Assembly: GCF_016238445.1 (NCBI RefSeq)
Contig: NZ_JABANU010000014.1
Coordinates: forward strand, 1 to 64,000
Origin: Staphylococcus canis
GTDB taxonomy: Bacteria; Bacillota; Bacilli; Staphylococcales; Staphylococcaceae
Length of the DNA stretch: 64,000 nt
Direction of reading: 5' to 3'
Position 1 is the stretch's first letter. The number at the start of each line of letters is the position of its first letter. Both the position numbers and the translations under genes were made by a program. Below, one piece after another: positions 35,889-47,289 of the stretch. Under the pieces are notes generated by a model that ran no database searches, was not told where the DNA came from, and saw nothing but the letters and a program-made list of their open reading frames with translations.

Positions 35889-36608
35889 TTATTCTTCTGA
35901 TGGAAAGTAACGTTTCACTTGTTCAGTCACATTATGACTCATAATAATTTTGCCATAATCATCAAGATAAATTTGTGTCACATCACCTGGCGTAGCAAAT
36001 TCTAAAACTTGACCATAATAATCATGAATTTGTGATTCACTTACTGAATCGTCAAAATGTACGACATAATAGTATTGGTGATCAAGCATATATAATAAAT
36101 CTTCAAACTGTGTTAAAGTTTGATCATTACGATGTGCATATTCGATAACTGCTTCTAAACTATCAAACTTAAAGATGACAGTATGCGATAATGCTGCGTT
36201 TTGACGTTTCTGGCGTTTTTTACCTCTTTGATAATGCGATTGCGCATTTGCTGCTTTAAGTTCCTCTTCTTCAATATCTTCTTTTATTGATTGAGATAAT
36301 AATTCATTTAATTGACTGTCTAATTCATCAAACGCTTTATCGTCTTCAGTCATATCCATAACTTCATCATTTTTAGATTTTGAAATTGTAACTTCGACAC
36401 CTTTTTCAAAAGCATGTACTTGAATCCATAATGGACCTTCTACAACAAAATCTTCTTCTTCATTAACTTCTTCCATTACTGACCAAAAGAACTCTTCACC
36501 ACGTTTACGATTTGTCCATAAATCTTCACGCTTAAAACCACGTGCTTCAATATCTGTATATGTGATAAATAATTTAACTGTCATATCATCTATACGTTCT
36601 ATTCTCAT
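35889..36608 (-). CDS. mecA: Adaptor protein MecA
   Basis: A 239 aa ClpC adaptor with an N-terminal substrate-binding domain (MRIERIDDMTVKLFITYTDI), an acidic linker (about 90-135) and a C-terminal ClpC-binding domain (about 140-235). In B. subtilis it targets ComK for ClpCP degradation; in staphylococci it influences competence and stress proteins. This is the adaptor gene, not the methicillin-resistance mecA. ATG after AAGGAG. Stand-alone with its own terminator. Confidence 0.93.
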   Translation of the reverse strand: MRIERIDDMTVKLFITYTDIEARGFKREDLWTNRKRGEEFFWSVMEEVNEEEDFVVEGPLWIQVHAFEKGVEVTISKSKNDEVMDMTEDDKAFDELDSQLNELLSQSIKEDIEEEELKAANAQSHYQRGKKRQKRQNAALSHTVIFKFDSLEAVIEYAHRNDQTLTQFEDLLYMLDHQYYYVVHFDDSVSESQIHDYYGQVLEFATPGDVTQIYLDDYGKIIMSHNVTEQVKRYFPSEE

Positions 36609-36926
36609 ATCATCTCACTCCTTACAGTCGATGAATAGTATCCCTATTGTATTAGACAACTTATAAAATTACAATCGTTTTGATTATACTTACATTTTAA
36701 CCTTCTCTTACCTTTATCATAACATAAAATCGTAATGTTTCCTTCTTAAAAAGATTCTCACAATCAAATTGTACTTGAGCATTTCCGTTCTCTAATAGAT
36801 AGAAAAATCTTATAATAAAAAAAGTAAGATGTATCATCTATGTACCCATAGATCAACATCCTACTCTTTTCATTTCAACATAACATATACAATTGTGACT
36901 AGATTAAAATCTGAATAGGTATTTCA
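36609..36926 (-). other. Intergenic region between spx and mecA, with spx terminator
   Basis: No gene is supported. It contains a long hairpin on the minus strand (about 36822-36868, arms AGTAGGATGT..GATCTATG and complement, then a run of seven T), which is the likely spx terminator. The mecA promoter must lie in the AT-rich remainder. Confidence 0.65.
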
Positions 36927-37322
36927 TTAATCAACCATGCGTTGCGCTTCTTGTAATTGGAATGTACGCACTGTACGTGGTAAGAATCGACGAATTTCAT
37001 CTTCGTTATACCCAACTTGTAGACGTTTTTCGTCTAAAATGATAGGTCGACGTAAAATACCAGGATTTTGTTGAATGATTGAATATAAATCTTGAAGTGG
37101 CAATGAATCAATATCAACATTCAACTTTTGATATGTTTTTGAACGTGTAGAAATGATTTCGTCTGTACCATCTTCTGTCATTTTTAAAATTTGTTTAATT
37201 TCATCTAATGTTAAGTGTTCTGAAAAGATATTTCGCTCCGTATACGGAATGTCATGTTCTTGTAACCATGCTTTCGCTTTACGGCAAGATGTGCAACTTG
37301 GTGATGTAAATAATGTTACCAT
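36927..37322 (-). CDS. spx: Transcriptional regulator Spx
   Basis: A 131 aa ArsC-fold protein with the redox switch C10-T-S-C13 and the RPII region following GILRR (about residues 88-96). Spx binds the RNA polymerase alpha C-terminal domain and turns on thiol-stress genes. It is kept low by ClpXP with the YjbH adaptor, also encoded in this window. I use ATG 37322, which gives the normal family length. The longer frame up to 37373 adds an unsupported 17-residue extension. Confidence 0.96.
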   Translation of the reverse strand: MVTLFTSPSCTSCRKAKAWLQEHDIPYTERNIFSEHLTLDEIKQILKMTEDGTDEIISTRSKTYQKLNVDIDSLPLQDLYSIIQQNPGILRRPIILDEKRLQVGYNEDEIRRFLPRTVRTFQLQEAQRMVD

Positions 37323-37606
37323 ACATCTCACTCTCCTAATTTTATGAAAATAAGTATTGTGTATATACGACATAATATTGTCCCATATATCTCAAAATTG
37401 CTTATTTTACTTTATGATTATATTTTAGATTTCCAACATTAAAATTTAATGAGAAAACTTCAATAATCTGCTATTATTTCAAATAATCAGACTTTAGTAC
37501 GATACTGACCAAGTCCAAAACATTTGATATACTTATCATATCACAACTTACAATTAAAAGAAATACTGTTAGAATAGGTTATGGACATCAATTGGAAAGA
37601 AGGTAA

Positions 37607-38608
<1,002 letters not shown>

Positions 38609-38616
38609 CAATACAG

Positions 38617-38694
38617 AAAGTCGGGATACCCGCTTGACAGAGACCAGCATGAAGCGCTGGTCTTTGTTAAGACTGAGTAGCCCGACCTTTTTAA
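38617..38694. terminator. Composite terminator between trpS and oppA
   Basis: Outer arms GTCGGG and CCCGAC enclose a second strong hairpin, AGACCAGC/GCTGGTCT. The outer stem is followed by TTTTTAATT on the plus strand. It separates convergent trpS and opp transcripts and may act in both directions. Confidence 0.75.
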
Positions 38695-40362
38695 TTATTC
38701 TTTCTTTTTACCTGTTTCACGATCAATACTTTTATCAATGTATACATATTTCAATGATGTATTCCCACCAAAGTTATGATATTGGATGTTTTTCACTTGT
38801 GGGTTAATCAATTGTGCTCCCCCTTTTTGGTAAATTGGAGCAATCGGTGCTTCTTTAAGTAATAACTCTTCCGCTTCAACCATCACTTGGTTGCGCTCTT
38901 CTGCTTTTTGAAGTAAAGGTCCATTAGCCTCTTTCAACATCGCGTCATAATCTTTATTAGACCATCCTGTATTGTTTGAAGAGTTACCTGTTGTCATAAT
39001 TGTTAAAAATGTCATTGGGTCTGGGTAATCTGGTCCCCAACCTGATAATGATATTTCATAATTTTCACTTTGCTCACGTGCTACACGTTGTTTAAACGGT
39101 AATTGTTGAATTTTAATCGTTACACCTGGTAAATTCTTTTCAATTTGTGCTTTAATAAATTCTGCAGATATCTTAGCTGATGGTGTATCTTCTGTATTCA
39201 ATGTGAACGTAAATTCATCTTGGTTTAACGCTTTTTTCGCTTTTTCAAGGTTTGCTTTAGCTTTTTCAGGATTATATTGTAAGTCTGAGTGGACTTGTTT
39301 TGTAAAGTCCTCACCATTTGGAGCTTTTGCGACGCTTTTTGCAGTAAAGCCATCACTTGGTGCAGAACCGTTATTGAGTACAGAGTCTACATAAGCTTGC
39401 TTATCAATTGCTTGTGAAAATGCTACTCTTAAATCTTGATTTTTTAAACTCTCAACTTGGCCTTGATTCAGTTTTAAATAAAACGTTGCAGCGAGTAACC
39501 GTTTAAATAATGCAGGTGAATCTTTATACTTGTCAACTTGTTCTGACGAAATACCTGTATCGTCTACTGATCCTGTATCATATAAAGAAGCACCAGCTTG
39601 AGCATCTTTTAAAATTTTATAGTTTACCTTATCAAGTTTCACAACGTCTTTGTCCCAATACTTATTATTTTTCTCTAATAAGATTTTATCTTCTACCGCC
39701 CACTGTTTAACCTTAAATGGTCCATTATATACAGAACGCTCAGCTGATGTACCGTAGCGATCACCATATTTTTTTACAACTTTTTCATTTTGAGGTAAAA
39801 ATGTTCCAAATGCGAGCAATTCTTGGAAATATGGGACTGGTTTCGCTAATTTCACTTGTAATGTATAATCATCCAATGCTTTAACCCCTAAAGTATCTGG
39901 ATCTTTTTTCCCCATATTAATCTCTTCAGCATTTTGCAAATCATACATAATATAAGCATATTCTGAAGCTGTATCTGGATCTAATACCCGTTTCCATGCA
40001 AATTCAAAGTCATGTGCAGTAACGGGATCTCCGTTTGACCATTTTGCATTATCTCTTAATTTAATTGTGTAAGTTTTTCCACCATCAGTTACTTTCGGAT
40101 CTTCTTTAGCCACACCTAGAGTCGCTTCATCTTTTCCATTTAATGTATATAAACCTTCATAAACTTGATTAAATTTATCGAAACTTACTTCATCTGTCAC
40201 TTTAGCTGAATCCAATGACGTCATATCTTGAGAAATAACTTTACGATAGACTTGTCCTTTATCATCATAAATTCCTTCTGCACTTCCACACGCTGCTAAT
40301 ACAAGCACTGTCGACAGAATAAGTGTTAATATTTTCATGCTATGCTTTAATTTCACGTTCAT
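38695..40362 (-). CDS. oppA: Oligopeptide ABC transporter substrate-binding lipoprotein OppA
   Basis: A 555 aa SBP family 5 lipoprotein. The signal peptide ends in the lipobox LAAC (Cys about residue 25), so it is anchored to the outer face of the membrane. It binds peptides for the OppBCDF importer. The start could be ATG 40362 or the GTG six bases on (40356); both sit close behind GGGGAGGGGG. Last gene of oppBCDFA. The G-rich ribosome-binding site resembles opp3 sites bound by RsaE in S. aureus. Confidence 0.92.
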   Translation of the reverse strand: MNVKLKHSMKILTLILSTVLVLAACGSAEGIYDDKGQVYRKVISQDMTSLDSAKVTDEVSFDKFNQVYEGLYTLNGKDEATLGVAKEDPKVTDGGKTYTIKLRDNAKWSNGDPVTAHDFEFAWKRVLDPDTASEYAYIMYDLQNAEEINMGKKDPDTLGVKALDDYTLQVKLAKPVPYFQELLAFGTFLPQNEKVVKKYGDRYGTSAERSVYNGPFKVKQWAVEDKILLEKNNKYWDKDVVKLDKVNYKILKDAQAGASLYDTGSVDDTGISSEQVDKYKDSPALFKRLLAATFYLKLNQGQVESLKNQDLRVAFSQAIDKQAYVDSVLNNGSAPSDGFTAKSVAKAPNGEDFTKQVHSDLQYNPEKAKANLEKAKKALNQDEFTFTLNTEDTPSAKISAEFIKAQIEKNLPGVTIKIQQLPFKQRVAREQSENYEISLSGWGPDYPDPMTFLTIMTTGNSSNNTGWSNKDYDAMLKEANGPLLQKAEERNQVMVEAEELLLKEAPIAPIYQKGGAQLINPQVKNIQYHNFGGNTSLKYVYIDKSIDRETGKKKE

Positions 40363-40374
40363 TCCCCCTCCCCA

Positions 40375-41316
40375 TTATATTTGAACCGATTGTTGTTCAT
40401 TTTGGTATTGTTTAAATTCTTCATCTGTCGCAAGTACATAATGCTCTGGTGCAACTTCTCTAAAAGTACCTAACTCATCCTTCTTAGAATCAACATCGTA
40501 TGTAATACGCTTACGTGTACGTTCACTATCAGGATCCGGCTGTGGTACCGCTGAAAGTAAAGATTTTGTATATGGATGTACCGGATTATGATAAATCTCG
40601 TCCGCTGTACCGAGTTCAACAATACGCCCTAAATGCATCACTGCAATTCGATCTGAGATGTATTTAACCATTGATAAATCATGCGCAATAAATAAAAATG
40701 TGATGTTACGTTCTCTTTGTAGTTTTTGCATAAGGTTAACAACTTGTGCTTGTATTGATACATCGAGTGCAGAGATAGGTTCGTCTGCAATAATAAATTC
40801 AGGCTCTACTGCTAATGCTCTTGCGATACCAATACGTTGACGTTGTCCTCCTGAGAATTCATGCGGATAACGGTTAGCATGACTTTTTCGTAATCCTACT
40901 GTTTCAAGTAAGTCATATACACGTTTTTTACGATCTCTACGATCTTTTGCTAAACCATGAATATCAATTCCTTCAGCTATAATATCCATAACTTTAAGAC
41001 GTGGATTAAGCGACGCATAAGGGTCTTGGAAAATCATTTGTATTTTCTTATTAAACTTAAGTAAGTCTTTACGTTTTTTTATTTTTTGAATATTAACCCC
41101 TTCATAAAGCACCTGACCGTCTGTTACATCATTCAATTTAATAATAGCTTTTCCTGTAGTAGACTTACCTGAACCTGACTCCCCAACAAGCCCGAATGTT
41201 TCACCTTTATAAATTTTAAAAGAAATATCATCTATGGCACGAACTTCATTACGTTTACCTTGATTGAAGTATTGTTTTAAATTTTTAACTTCGACTAATA
41301 ATTCTTTTTCAGCCAT
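40375..41316 (-). CDS. oppF: Oligopeptide ABC transporter ATP-binding protein OppF
   Basis: A 313 aa ATPase: Walker A GESGSGKST (about 40-48), signature SGGQRQR, Walker B FIIADEPISALD, and the C-terminal oligopeptide-transporter extension (HPYTKSLLSAVP). With OppD it energises peptide import. Its start shares one base with the oppD stop codon (TAATG), indicating coupling. Confidence 0.93.
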   Translation of the reverse strand: MAEKELLVEVKNLKQYFNQGKRNEVRAIDDISFKIYKGETFGLVGESGSGKSTTGKAIIKLNDVTDGQVLYEGVNIQKIKKRKDLLKFNKKIQMIFQDPYASLNPRLKVMDIIAEGIDIHGLAKDRRDRKKRVYDLLETVGLRKSHANRYPHEFSGGQRQRIGIARALAVEPEFIIADEPISALDVSIQAQVVNLMQKLQRERNITFLFIAHDLSMVKYISDRIAVMHLGRIVELGTADEIYHNPVHPYTKSLLSAVPQPDPDSERTRKRITYDVDSKKDELGTFREVAPEHYVLATDEEFKQYQNEQQSVQI

Positions 41317-42389
41317 TAAAACGACACCCTTTCTACACGTTCTGGTTTTTCATAATTGTGTGGCATATCTCTACGCTTTCTTTGCACCATTAATGGAGGC
41401 TCTACTTTTGGTGCACGTTCATCTAGTAACCACGAGCGTACGAAATGTGTCGGTGAGACTTTAAACCACGGTGGTGCTTCTTTAAAGTCAATCGCTAGCG
41501 CATATTCACTACGCGCTGCAAACGCATCACCTTTAGGTGGATGAATCAAATCCGGTGGTGAACCTGGAATTGCTTTTAACTCGTCTTCTCCTTTTGTATC
41601 TAAGTCTGGCATAGATGATAACAAGCCCCAAGTATATGGATGTCTCGGGTCATAGAAGATTTCATCAACATCTCCAGTTTCAATCATTTGTCCGCCGTAC
41701 ATTACAGCAACTCTGTCAGCAACATTTGCAACGACACCTAAGTCATGCGTGATAAATATAATAGATGTATCAATTTTTTGTTGTAACTCTTTCATTAAAT
41801 CTAAAATTTGAGCTTGCATTGTTACATCTAATGCTGTTGTTGGTTCATCAGCAATTAAAATTTTAGGTTCACAAGCTAATGCTAGAGCAATGACAATACG
41901 TTGACGTTGTCCTCCTGAAAATTGATGTGGATAAGCATTAAATCGTTCTTTCACACGCTTTAATCCAACTAACTCTAAAAGTTCAATTGCTCTCTTTTTA
42001 GCATCTGATTTATTCATACCAATATGTTTAATAATCGGTTCCATAACTTGTTTCCCTATTTTCATTGTAGGGTTTAAAGAAGTCATTGGATCTTGGAAAA
42101 TCATCGAAATTTCTTTCCCGCGAAGACGCATTAACTCTTTCTCAGATTTTTGTGTTAAATCCTCTCCATTAAAAATAATTTTCCCTTTTTTGATACGCCC
42201 TGTTTGTCCTTGGAACAATTTGGTAATGGCTTTTGTAGTCACCGATTTACCTGAACCTGATTCACCAACAATTGCGAGTGTTTCCCCTTTGTTTAAATAT
42301 AAATCTACACCACGCACTGCCTGCACTTCCCCTGCTTCAATGTCAAATGAGACGTGCAAATCGTGGATGTCTAATATACGTTCTTCCAT
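41316..42389 (-). CDS. oppD: Oligopeptide ABC transporter ATP-binding protein OppD
   Basis: A 357 aa ATPase with Walker A GESGSGKSV, signature SGGQRQR, Walker B ILIADEPTTALD and the family C-terminal part HPYTWGLLSSMPDLD. It forms a heterodimer with OppF. ATG after AAAGGAGG, 14 nt after oppC. Confidence 0.93.
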   Translation of the reverse strand: MEERILDIHDLHVSFDIEAGEVQAVRGVDLYLNKGETLAIVGESGSGKSVTTKAITKLFQGQTGRIKKGKIIFNGEDLTQKSEKELMRLRGKEISMIFQDPMTSLNPTMKIGKQVMEPIIKHIGMNKSDAKKRAIELLELVGLKRVKERFNAYPHQFSGGQRQRIVIALALACEPKILIADEPTTALDVTMQAQILDLMKELQQKIDTSIIFITHDLGVVANVADRVAVMYGGQMIETGDVDEIFYDPRHPYTWGLLSSMPDLDTKGEDELKAIPGSPPDLIHPPKGDAFAARSEYALAIDFKEAPPWFKVSPTHFVRSWLLDERAPKVEPPLMVQRKRRDMPHNYEKPERVERVSF

Positions 42390-42403
42390 CTTTTTTACCT
42401 CCT

Positions 42404-43465
42404 TTACTTACGCATTTTAGGGTCAAATGCATCACGTAGACCATCACTAAATAAATAGAAAAATAGAATTAATAAACTTAAGATAATCGCTGGTATGAAT
42501 AACTCATGTGGATGAATTAATAACATAGCACGCCCTTCGTTTACTAAAGAACCTAATGATGTTTTAGGTGCTGGTACCCCGATACCAATGAAGCTTAAGA
42601 ATGCCTCGAAGAAGATGGCACTTGGTACTGTAAACATTGATGTTACAATAATTGCACCTAACGAGTTAGGTAAAATATGTTTAAATATTAATTTGAAATC
42701 TGATGTTCCAAGCGTACGAGAAGCAAGTACGAATTCTTGATTTTTTAATTTTAAGAATTCTCCACGTACAACCCTACTCATACCAATCCATCCTGTAATT
42801 GTCATCGCAAGTATAATTGTCCAAATAGATGGCTCAAATATTAATACGAATAAAATTACAATAATTAAATTCGGTATAGATGAAATAATTTCAATAAAAC
42901 GTTGCATGATATCATCGACACGTCCACCAAAGTATCCTGATATTGCTCCATAAATCACTCCGATAAAAATATCTAGTAATGCTGCTACAAGACCGATAAA
43001 TAGTGAAACTTGTGCACCTTGCCATGTACGTGTCCATAAGTCACGTCCAAGTTGATCTGTACCGAACCAGAAATTTTCCTTAACGTTCGCTTTTTCGTAT
43101 GCATTACCTTCAACACCTTCACCATCAAATGGTAAAAATGGAATTTTATCAAGTATCGCGACTTTTGGTGGTAAGTTACGTCGTTCAACATCTTGCTCAG
43201 CGTAATCGTGGCCGTTTAATAGTGGTCCGATTAATGCGAATAAAATAATAACAATTAGTCCAATCATCCCAATAACTGCTAATCGGTTTCGCTTTAATTG
43301 AGCCCAAGCGTCTTGCCAAAACGTACGTCCTTCTCTTTGAAAGTCTTGTTCGCCACTTTCTGGAGACCCTGTGCGTACAAAATCTTCACTGAGTATGCCA
43401 GACATTTGTACAGTTGCATTAGAATGATCATCTTGCGGTAAGTTTCGCTCATCTCTCATCATCAT
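42404..43465 (-). CDS. oppC: Oligopeptide ABC transporter permease OppC
   Basis: A 353 aa inner-membrane permease with a long N-terminal cytosolic part (about 1-50), six membrane helices and the EAA-like loop (about 240-270). A non-helical extracellular insertion of about 60 residues follows helix 1, as is usual for OppC. Start among three consecutive ATG codons after AAGGAGG. It follows oppB by 3 nt. Confidence 0.92.
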   Translation of the reverse strand: MMMRDERNLPQDDHSNATVQMSGILSEDFVRTGSPESGEQDFQREGRTFWQDAWAQLKRNRLAVIGMIGLIVIILFALIGPLLNGHDYAEQDVERRNLPPKVAILDKIPFLPFDGEGVEGNAYEKANVKENFWFGTDQLGRDLWTRTWQGAQVSLFIGLVAALLDIFIGVIYGAISGYFGGRVDDIMQRFIEIISSIPNLIIVILFVLIFEPSIWTIILAMTITGWIGMSRVVRGEFLKLKNQEFVLASRTLGTSDFKLIFKHILPNSLGAIIVTSMFTVPSAIFFEAFLSFIGIGVPAPKTSLGSLVNEGRAMLLIHPHELFIPAIILSLLILFFYLFSDGLRDAFDPKMRK

Positions 43466-43468
43466 TTC

Positions 43469-44389
43469 TTACCTCCTTGCAAAACGAATACGTGGATCGA
43501 TTAATCCGTATAGTACATCGACAATAAAAATAGAAACAATAAATAATGTACTAAATAATAAAGTAATTGCCATAATTACAGAGAAGTCATTCGTTGTAAT
43601 CGATCTCACGAACTGATCCCCTAGTCCAGGCACACCGAATATATTTTCAATTGTTAATGTTCCTGTCAAAATACTTGCTAACATTGGTACAAGTATTGTA
43701 ATAACTGGAATCAATGCATTTCGTAATGCATGTCCAAAAAGCACTCTTGTTGTCGAGTTTCCTTTAGCACGTGCAAGTAATATGTAATCCGAACTTAAAA
43801 CTTCTATCATTTCTGCTCGAATATATCGTGCAACCGTTGCGAGTACTACAGCTGATAGCGCGAGTGATGGTAATATGGCAGTTGATATACCTTCCCATCC
43901 TGCAACTGGAAACCATTGTAAACGTACTGCAAAAACATATTGTAATAACACAGCAAGTACGAACGATGGTACTGATATCGCAATAACCGATATGACGGTT
44001 GCGAGATAATCAAGCCAGGTGTTTTGTTTTGTGGCTGCAACTACTCCTAAAACAACACCTAATATTACGCCAATCACCATGGCGAATAATCCCATTTGAA
44101 ATGAAGGAACTAACCGTGGTTTGATTAAATCCCATACAGGCTGATTGTCATATTGGAATGAGTTTCCAAAATCACCTTTTACTACATTTTTCATATAGTT
44201 TGCGTATTGTACCGGAAGCGGGTCATTAAGCCCGTATTTTTCATTTAACATTATTTTTTGTTCTTCACTTAATTTTTCATCATTAAATGGAGATCCTGGC
44301 ATTAATTTCATCAAGAAAAAAGTGATTGTTATAATGATAAATAACGAAATTATCATGTACAACAATCGCTTCAAAGTATACCTAAGCAT
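43469..44389 (-). CDS. oppB: Oligopeptide ABC transporter permease OppB
   Basis: A 306 aa permease with six membrane helices and the DPP/OPP permease N-terminus (MLRYTLKRLLYMIISLF). It is the first gene of oppBCDFA, equivalent to the S. aureus Opp3 system that supplies peptides as amino-acid source. ATG after GAGGGGG. A sigma-A promoter lies upstream. Confidence 0.93.
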   Translation of the reverse strand: MLRYTLKRLLYMIISLFIIITITFFLMKLMPGSPFNDEKLSEEQKIMLNEKYGLNDPLPVQYANYMKNVVKGDFGNSFQYDNQPVWDLIKPRLVPSFQMGLFAMVIGVILGVVLGVVAATKQNTWLDYLATVISVIAISVPSFVLAVLLQYVFAVRLQWFPVAGWEGISTAILPSLALSAVVLATVARYIRAEMIEVLSSDYILLARAKGNSTTRVLFGHALRNALIPVITILVPMLASILTGTLTIENIFGVPGLGDQFVRSITTNDFSVIMAITLLFSTLFIVSIFIVDVLYGLIDPRIRFARR

Positions 44390-44449
44390 ATTTCAATTCC
44401 CCCTCATCACATTTTAAATATTCTTTCAATTCTTAAAAATATTAATATT

Positions 44450-44477
44450 ATTATAACACTTGTCAGACTATAATCAA
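44450..44477 (-). promoter_or_regulatory. opp operon promoter
   Basis: Minus strand TTGATT (44472-44477), 16 bp, TATAAT (44450-44455), about 60 nt before oppB. A CodY site would be expected for this operon, but no good match to the CodY box was found. Confidence 0.6.
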
Positions 44478-44642
44478 TATTGTTTTAATTTAGAGTATTA
44501 AAGTGTTTTAGTTTAGTGAATTAAAGAAATTGTAATATTTTACCCTATTAGTGTATTTTTAATTTAATATTCCTTACATTACATTTTTTTCAATTCATTT
44601 TACGTTACAATATTGAAAAAGAACGAATAAGGATTGATATAT

Positions 44643-45023
44643 GTGAATAAACTAGACTATAAATTTGGGGTTAGCGTTCTTGCAACACCAATTATAAGTT
44701 TCGTCATTTGGCTATGTACGGGGCATACGTGGGTAAATTTTATTAATGTGTTTTTTATTGTGTCAATCGTTTTGGGGATAATATTATTTATTGCTTTAAT
44801 GATTCAAGAAGGTATTTTCGATGTCACGAGTTTTGGTTTTAGAAAATTCAGATATCAAATGATGCGGAAGAAAACAAAATCTTTTTATGAGGATGATGAA
44901 TTTTTTAATCCTAAGACTGCAAAAAAATCACATTATTATGTTGACTCATGGCTTAAATTTGCACTGTATATTCAAGTAGTATTTATCTTAATTTCAATTT
45001 GCTTAGCCTTTATCATTAAATAA
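44643..45023 (+). CDS. DUF3899 family membrane protein
   Basis: A 126 aa protein with three membrane helices (about 10-30, 36-56 and 103-124) and a basic cytosolic loop between helices 2 and 3. Function unknown. I use the GTG at 44643, 8-9 nt after AAGGAT. The TTG at 44634 overlaps that site. Monocistronic between opp and fab genes, as in S. aureus. Confidence 0.75.
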   Translation: MNKLDYKFGVSVLATPIISFVIWLCTGHTWVNFINVFFIVSIVLGIILFIALMIQEGIFDVTSFGFRKFRYQMMRKKTKSFYEDDEFFNPKTAKKSHYYVDSWLKFALYIQVVFILISICLAFIIK

Positions 45024-45024
45024 A

Positions 45025-45063
45025 AACTGTAGACGCTTCACTATTGCGTCTACAGTTTTTAAC
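45025..45063. terminator. Bidirectional terminator between DUF3899 gene and fabF
   Basis: Perfect arms AAAACTGTAGACGC and GCGTCTACAGTTTT with flanking A and T runs, between convergent genes. Confidence 0.85.
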
Positions 45064-46308
45064 TTAGTCTTCGTATTTTTTAAATACAAGCACTGCATTA
45101 TGACCACCAAAACCTAAACTATTACTCATTGCGTAATTAATATCTAAATCTACAGCTTTGTTTGGTGTAATATCTAAATCAATCTCTGGATCTGGTGAAT
45201 CTGCATGAATAGTAGGTGCGATTTTACCATCTCTAATTGATAAGACTGAGAAAATTGTTTCAATACCACCTGTCGCACCTAGTAAATGGCCTGTCATTGA
45301 TTTTGTAGAGCTGATTTTGAGTGATTTCGCTGCTTCTCCAAAAGTATTTTTAATCGCTAAAATTTCATATAAATCTCCGACCGGTGTACTTGTACCATGG
45401 GCATTCAAGTACTGTACATCTTTAGGTTCAATACCCGCATCTTCTAATGCTGCTGCCATAGCACGAGAACCACCTTCACCTTCTGGAGCAGGTGCAGTGA
45501 TGTGATGTGCGTCACCTGTAGCACCATATCCGACCACTTCTGCATAAATTTTTGCACCACGCGCTTTTGCTGATTCAAGAGATTCAAGTACAACAACACC
45601 TGCGCCTTCACCCATTACAAAGCCATCACGACCTTCTTGGAATGGACGGCATGCAGTCTCTTTATCATTATTTGTAGATAGCGCACGGCTTGCGCTGAAT
45701 CCAGCAATCGACATGTGTGTGATTGGTGCTTCAGTTCCACCTGCAATCATGGCATCTGCATCACCACGTTCGATAAATTTAAAAGCTTCACCGATAGAGT
45801 TAGTCGCAGTTGCACACGCTGTTACTGTAGAACCATTGGGGCCTTTCGCGCCCAAATCAATAGATACTTGGCCTGATGCCATATCTGGAATGAGCATTGG
45901 CACAAAGAATGGACTCACGCGACGTGGGCCACGTTTTTGAAGTTGTTCAAACGCTTCCTCGAATGTTTCCATACCTCCAATTCCAGACCCAATCCAAACA
46001 CCTATACGGTCAGCATTTGTTTCGTCAATTTTAAGTCCTGAGTCTTCAACTGCTTGTCGAGACGCTACAACCGCATATTGTGTAAATCTCGCCATTTTAC
46101 GGGCATCTTTTTTTGGAATGTGCGCTTCGATGTCAAAATCTTTAAGCTCTCCAGCTAAATGTACCTGATAAGGATCAGTATCTATTCTTGTGATAGAGTC
46201 GATACCGTTGACACCGTTTAAAGCGTTTTCCCACATAGTAGGAACATCATTACCAATTGGTGATAGCGCGCCTAAACCTGTAACTACAACACGTTGCTTT
46301 TTAGTCAT
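45064..46308 (-). CDS. fabF: 3-oxoacyl-[acyl-carrier-protein] synthase II
   Basis: A 414 aa elongating condensing enzyme with catalytic Cys165 (VTACATATN) and two His in HGTSTPVGD and [11 protein letters not shown]. It extends acyl-ACP with malonyl-ACP and is the platensimycin-type target. I use ATG 46308 after AAAGGAGG, giving the S. aureus length. The frame is open 48 bases further upstream, overlapping fabH. Second gene of fabHF. Confidence 0.96.
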   Translation of the reverse strand: MTKKQRVVVTGLGALSPIGNDVPTMWENALNGVNGIDSITRIDTDPYQVHLAGELKDFDIEAHIPKKDARKMARFTQYAVVASRQAVEDSGLKIDETNADRIGVWIGSGIGGMETFEEAFEQLQKRGPRRVSPFFVPMLIPDMASGQVSIDLGAKGPNGSTVTACATATNSIGEAFKFIERGDADAMIAGGTEAPITHMSIAGFSASRALSTNNDKETACRPFQEGRDGFVMGEGAGVVVLESLESAKARGAKIYAEVVGYGATGDAHHITAPAPEGEGGSRAMAAALEDAGIEPKDVQYLNAHGTSTPVGDLYEILAIKNTFGEAAKSLKISSTKSMTGHLLGATGGIETIFSVLSIRDGKIAPTIHADSPDPEIDLDITPNKAVDLDINYAMSNSLGFGGHNAVLVFKKYED

Positions 46309-46322
46309 TATGTTTCCTCCTT

Positions 46323-47264
46323 TTATTTTCCCCATCTCATGACAACTGATCCCCATGTTAATCCGCCACCAAAGCCAACTAACACGAGTACATCATCATC
46401 TTTTATTTTACCATTTTTCAATTCTTGACCTATACTTAAAGGAATAGAGGCCGCTGAAGTATTTCCATATTTATCTACAGAAACACTCATTTTTTCTTTA
46501 GGTAAGTCCAAACGCTGACGTGACGATTCCATAATTCTAATATTTGCTTGGTGTGGGATAAACATATTAATGTCATCTGAAGTCATTTGTGCTTTTTCAA
46601 TTGCTCTTGATGACGAGTCTCCCATTACTCTGACTGCAAATTTAAATACTTCACGTCCATTCATACGTATAAAATTTGTATCATTATCTTGGTATAAGTA
46701 TTTTCCACCGACACCGTCAGATCCTAACTCATAACTGATGATACCGCGATTTTCCGAAACTTCACCAATAATCGCAGCACCCGCACCATCCCCAAATAAA
46801 ATGGCAGTTGAGCGGTCATTTAAATCTGTTATTTTAGAAAGTTTATCAGCACCCACAACTAAAATGTTTTGATATTCACCTGATAACACAAAAGTTCTTG
46901 CTGTAACAATACCATATATAAACCCTGTACATGCAGCAAGTTGGTCCATTGAAGCCACTTTATTCAATCCAAGTCTTTCTTGCAACATATTAGCCACAGT
47001 AGGAAAACGATGGTCTCCTGTAGATGTAGCTACGATTACCATATCCACATCACTTGGTTCAATGTTTGCGTCTTTAATTGCTTTAAGACTTGCTTCATAG
47101 GCGAGGTCTGACGTTTCCTGGTCTTCTCCTGCCCATCTACGTTCTTTGATGCCTGTCATTTGTGAAATCCATTCATCTGAAGTATCAAGGTACGATTCGA
47201 AATAAGTATTATCAACGATGCGTTCTGGCACATAAGACCCGAATCCTTTTATACCTACATTCAT
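46323..47264 (-). CDS. fabH: 3-oxoacyl-[acyl-carrier-protein] synthase III
   Basis: A 313 aa initiating condensing enzyme with the Cys112-His-Asn triad (AACTGF, PHQAN, GNTSAAS). It joins branched acyl-CoA primers to malonyl-ACP, setting anteiso/iso fatty acid synthesis. First gene of fabHF, behind a promoter with a FapR operator. The ATG has only a weak purine-rich ribosome-binding site (GAAGGTG). Confidence 0.96.
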   Translation of the reverse strand: MNVGIKGFGSYVPERIVDNTYFESYLDTSDEWISQMTGIKERRWAGEDQETSDLAYEASLKAIKDANIEPSDVDMVIVATSTGDHRFPTVANMLQERLGLNKVASMDQLAACTGFIYGIVTARTFVLSGEYQNILVVGADKLSKITDLNDRSTAILFGDGAGAAIIGEVSENRGIISYELGSDGVGGKYLYQDNDTNFIRMNGREVFKFAVRVMGDSSSRAIEKAQMTSDDINMFIPHQANIRIMESSRQRLDLPKEKMSVSVDKYGNTSAASIPLSIGQELKNGKIKDDDVLVLVGFGGGLTWGSVVMRWGK

Positions 47265-47289
47265 GGTTTGAACACCTTCTTTTATTTTT

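Noticed and set aside
35889-36608. Methicillin-resistance mecA
   Set aside because: The protein is the ClpC adaptor MecA, not penicillin-binding protein 2a; no SCCmec element is present.
44390-44480. CodY box at the opp promoter
   Set aside because: The best match to AATTTTCWGAAAATT has about five mismatches in very AT-rich sequence; not distinguishable from chance.
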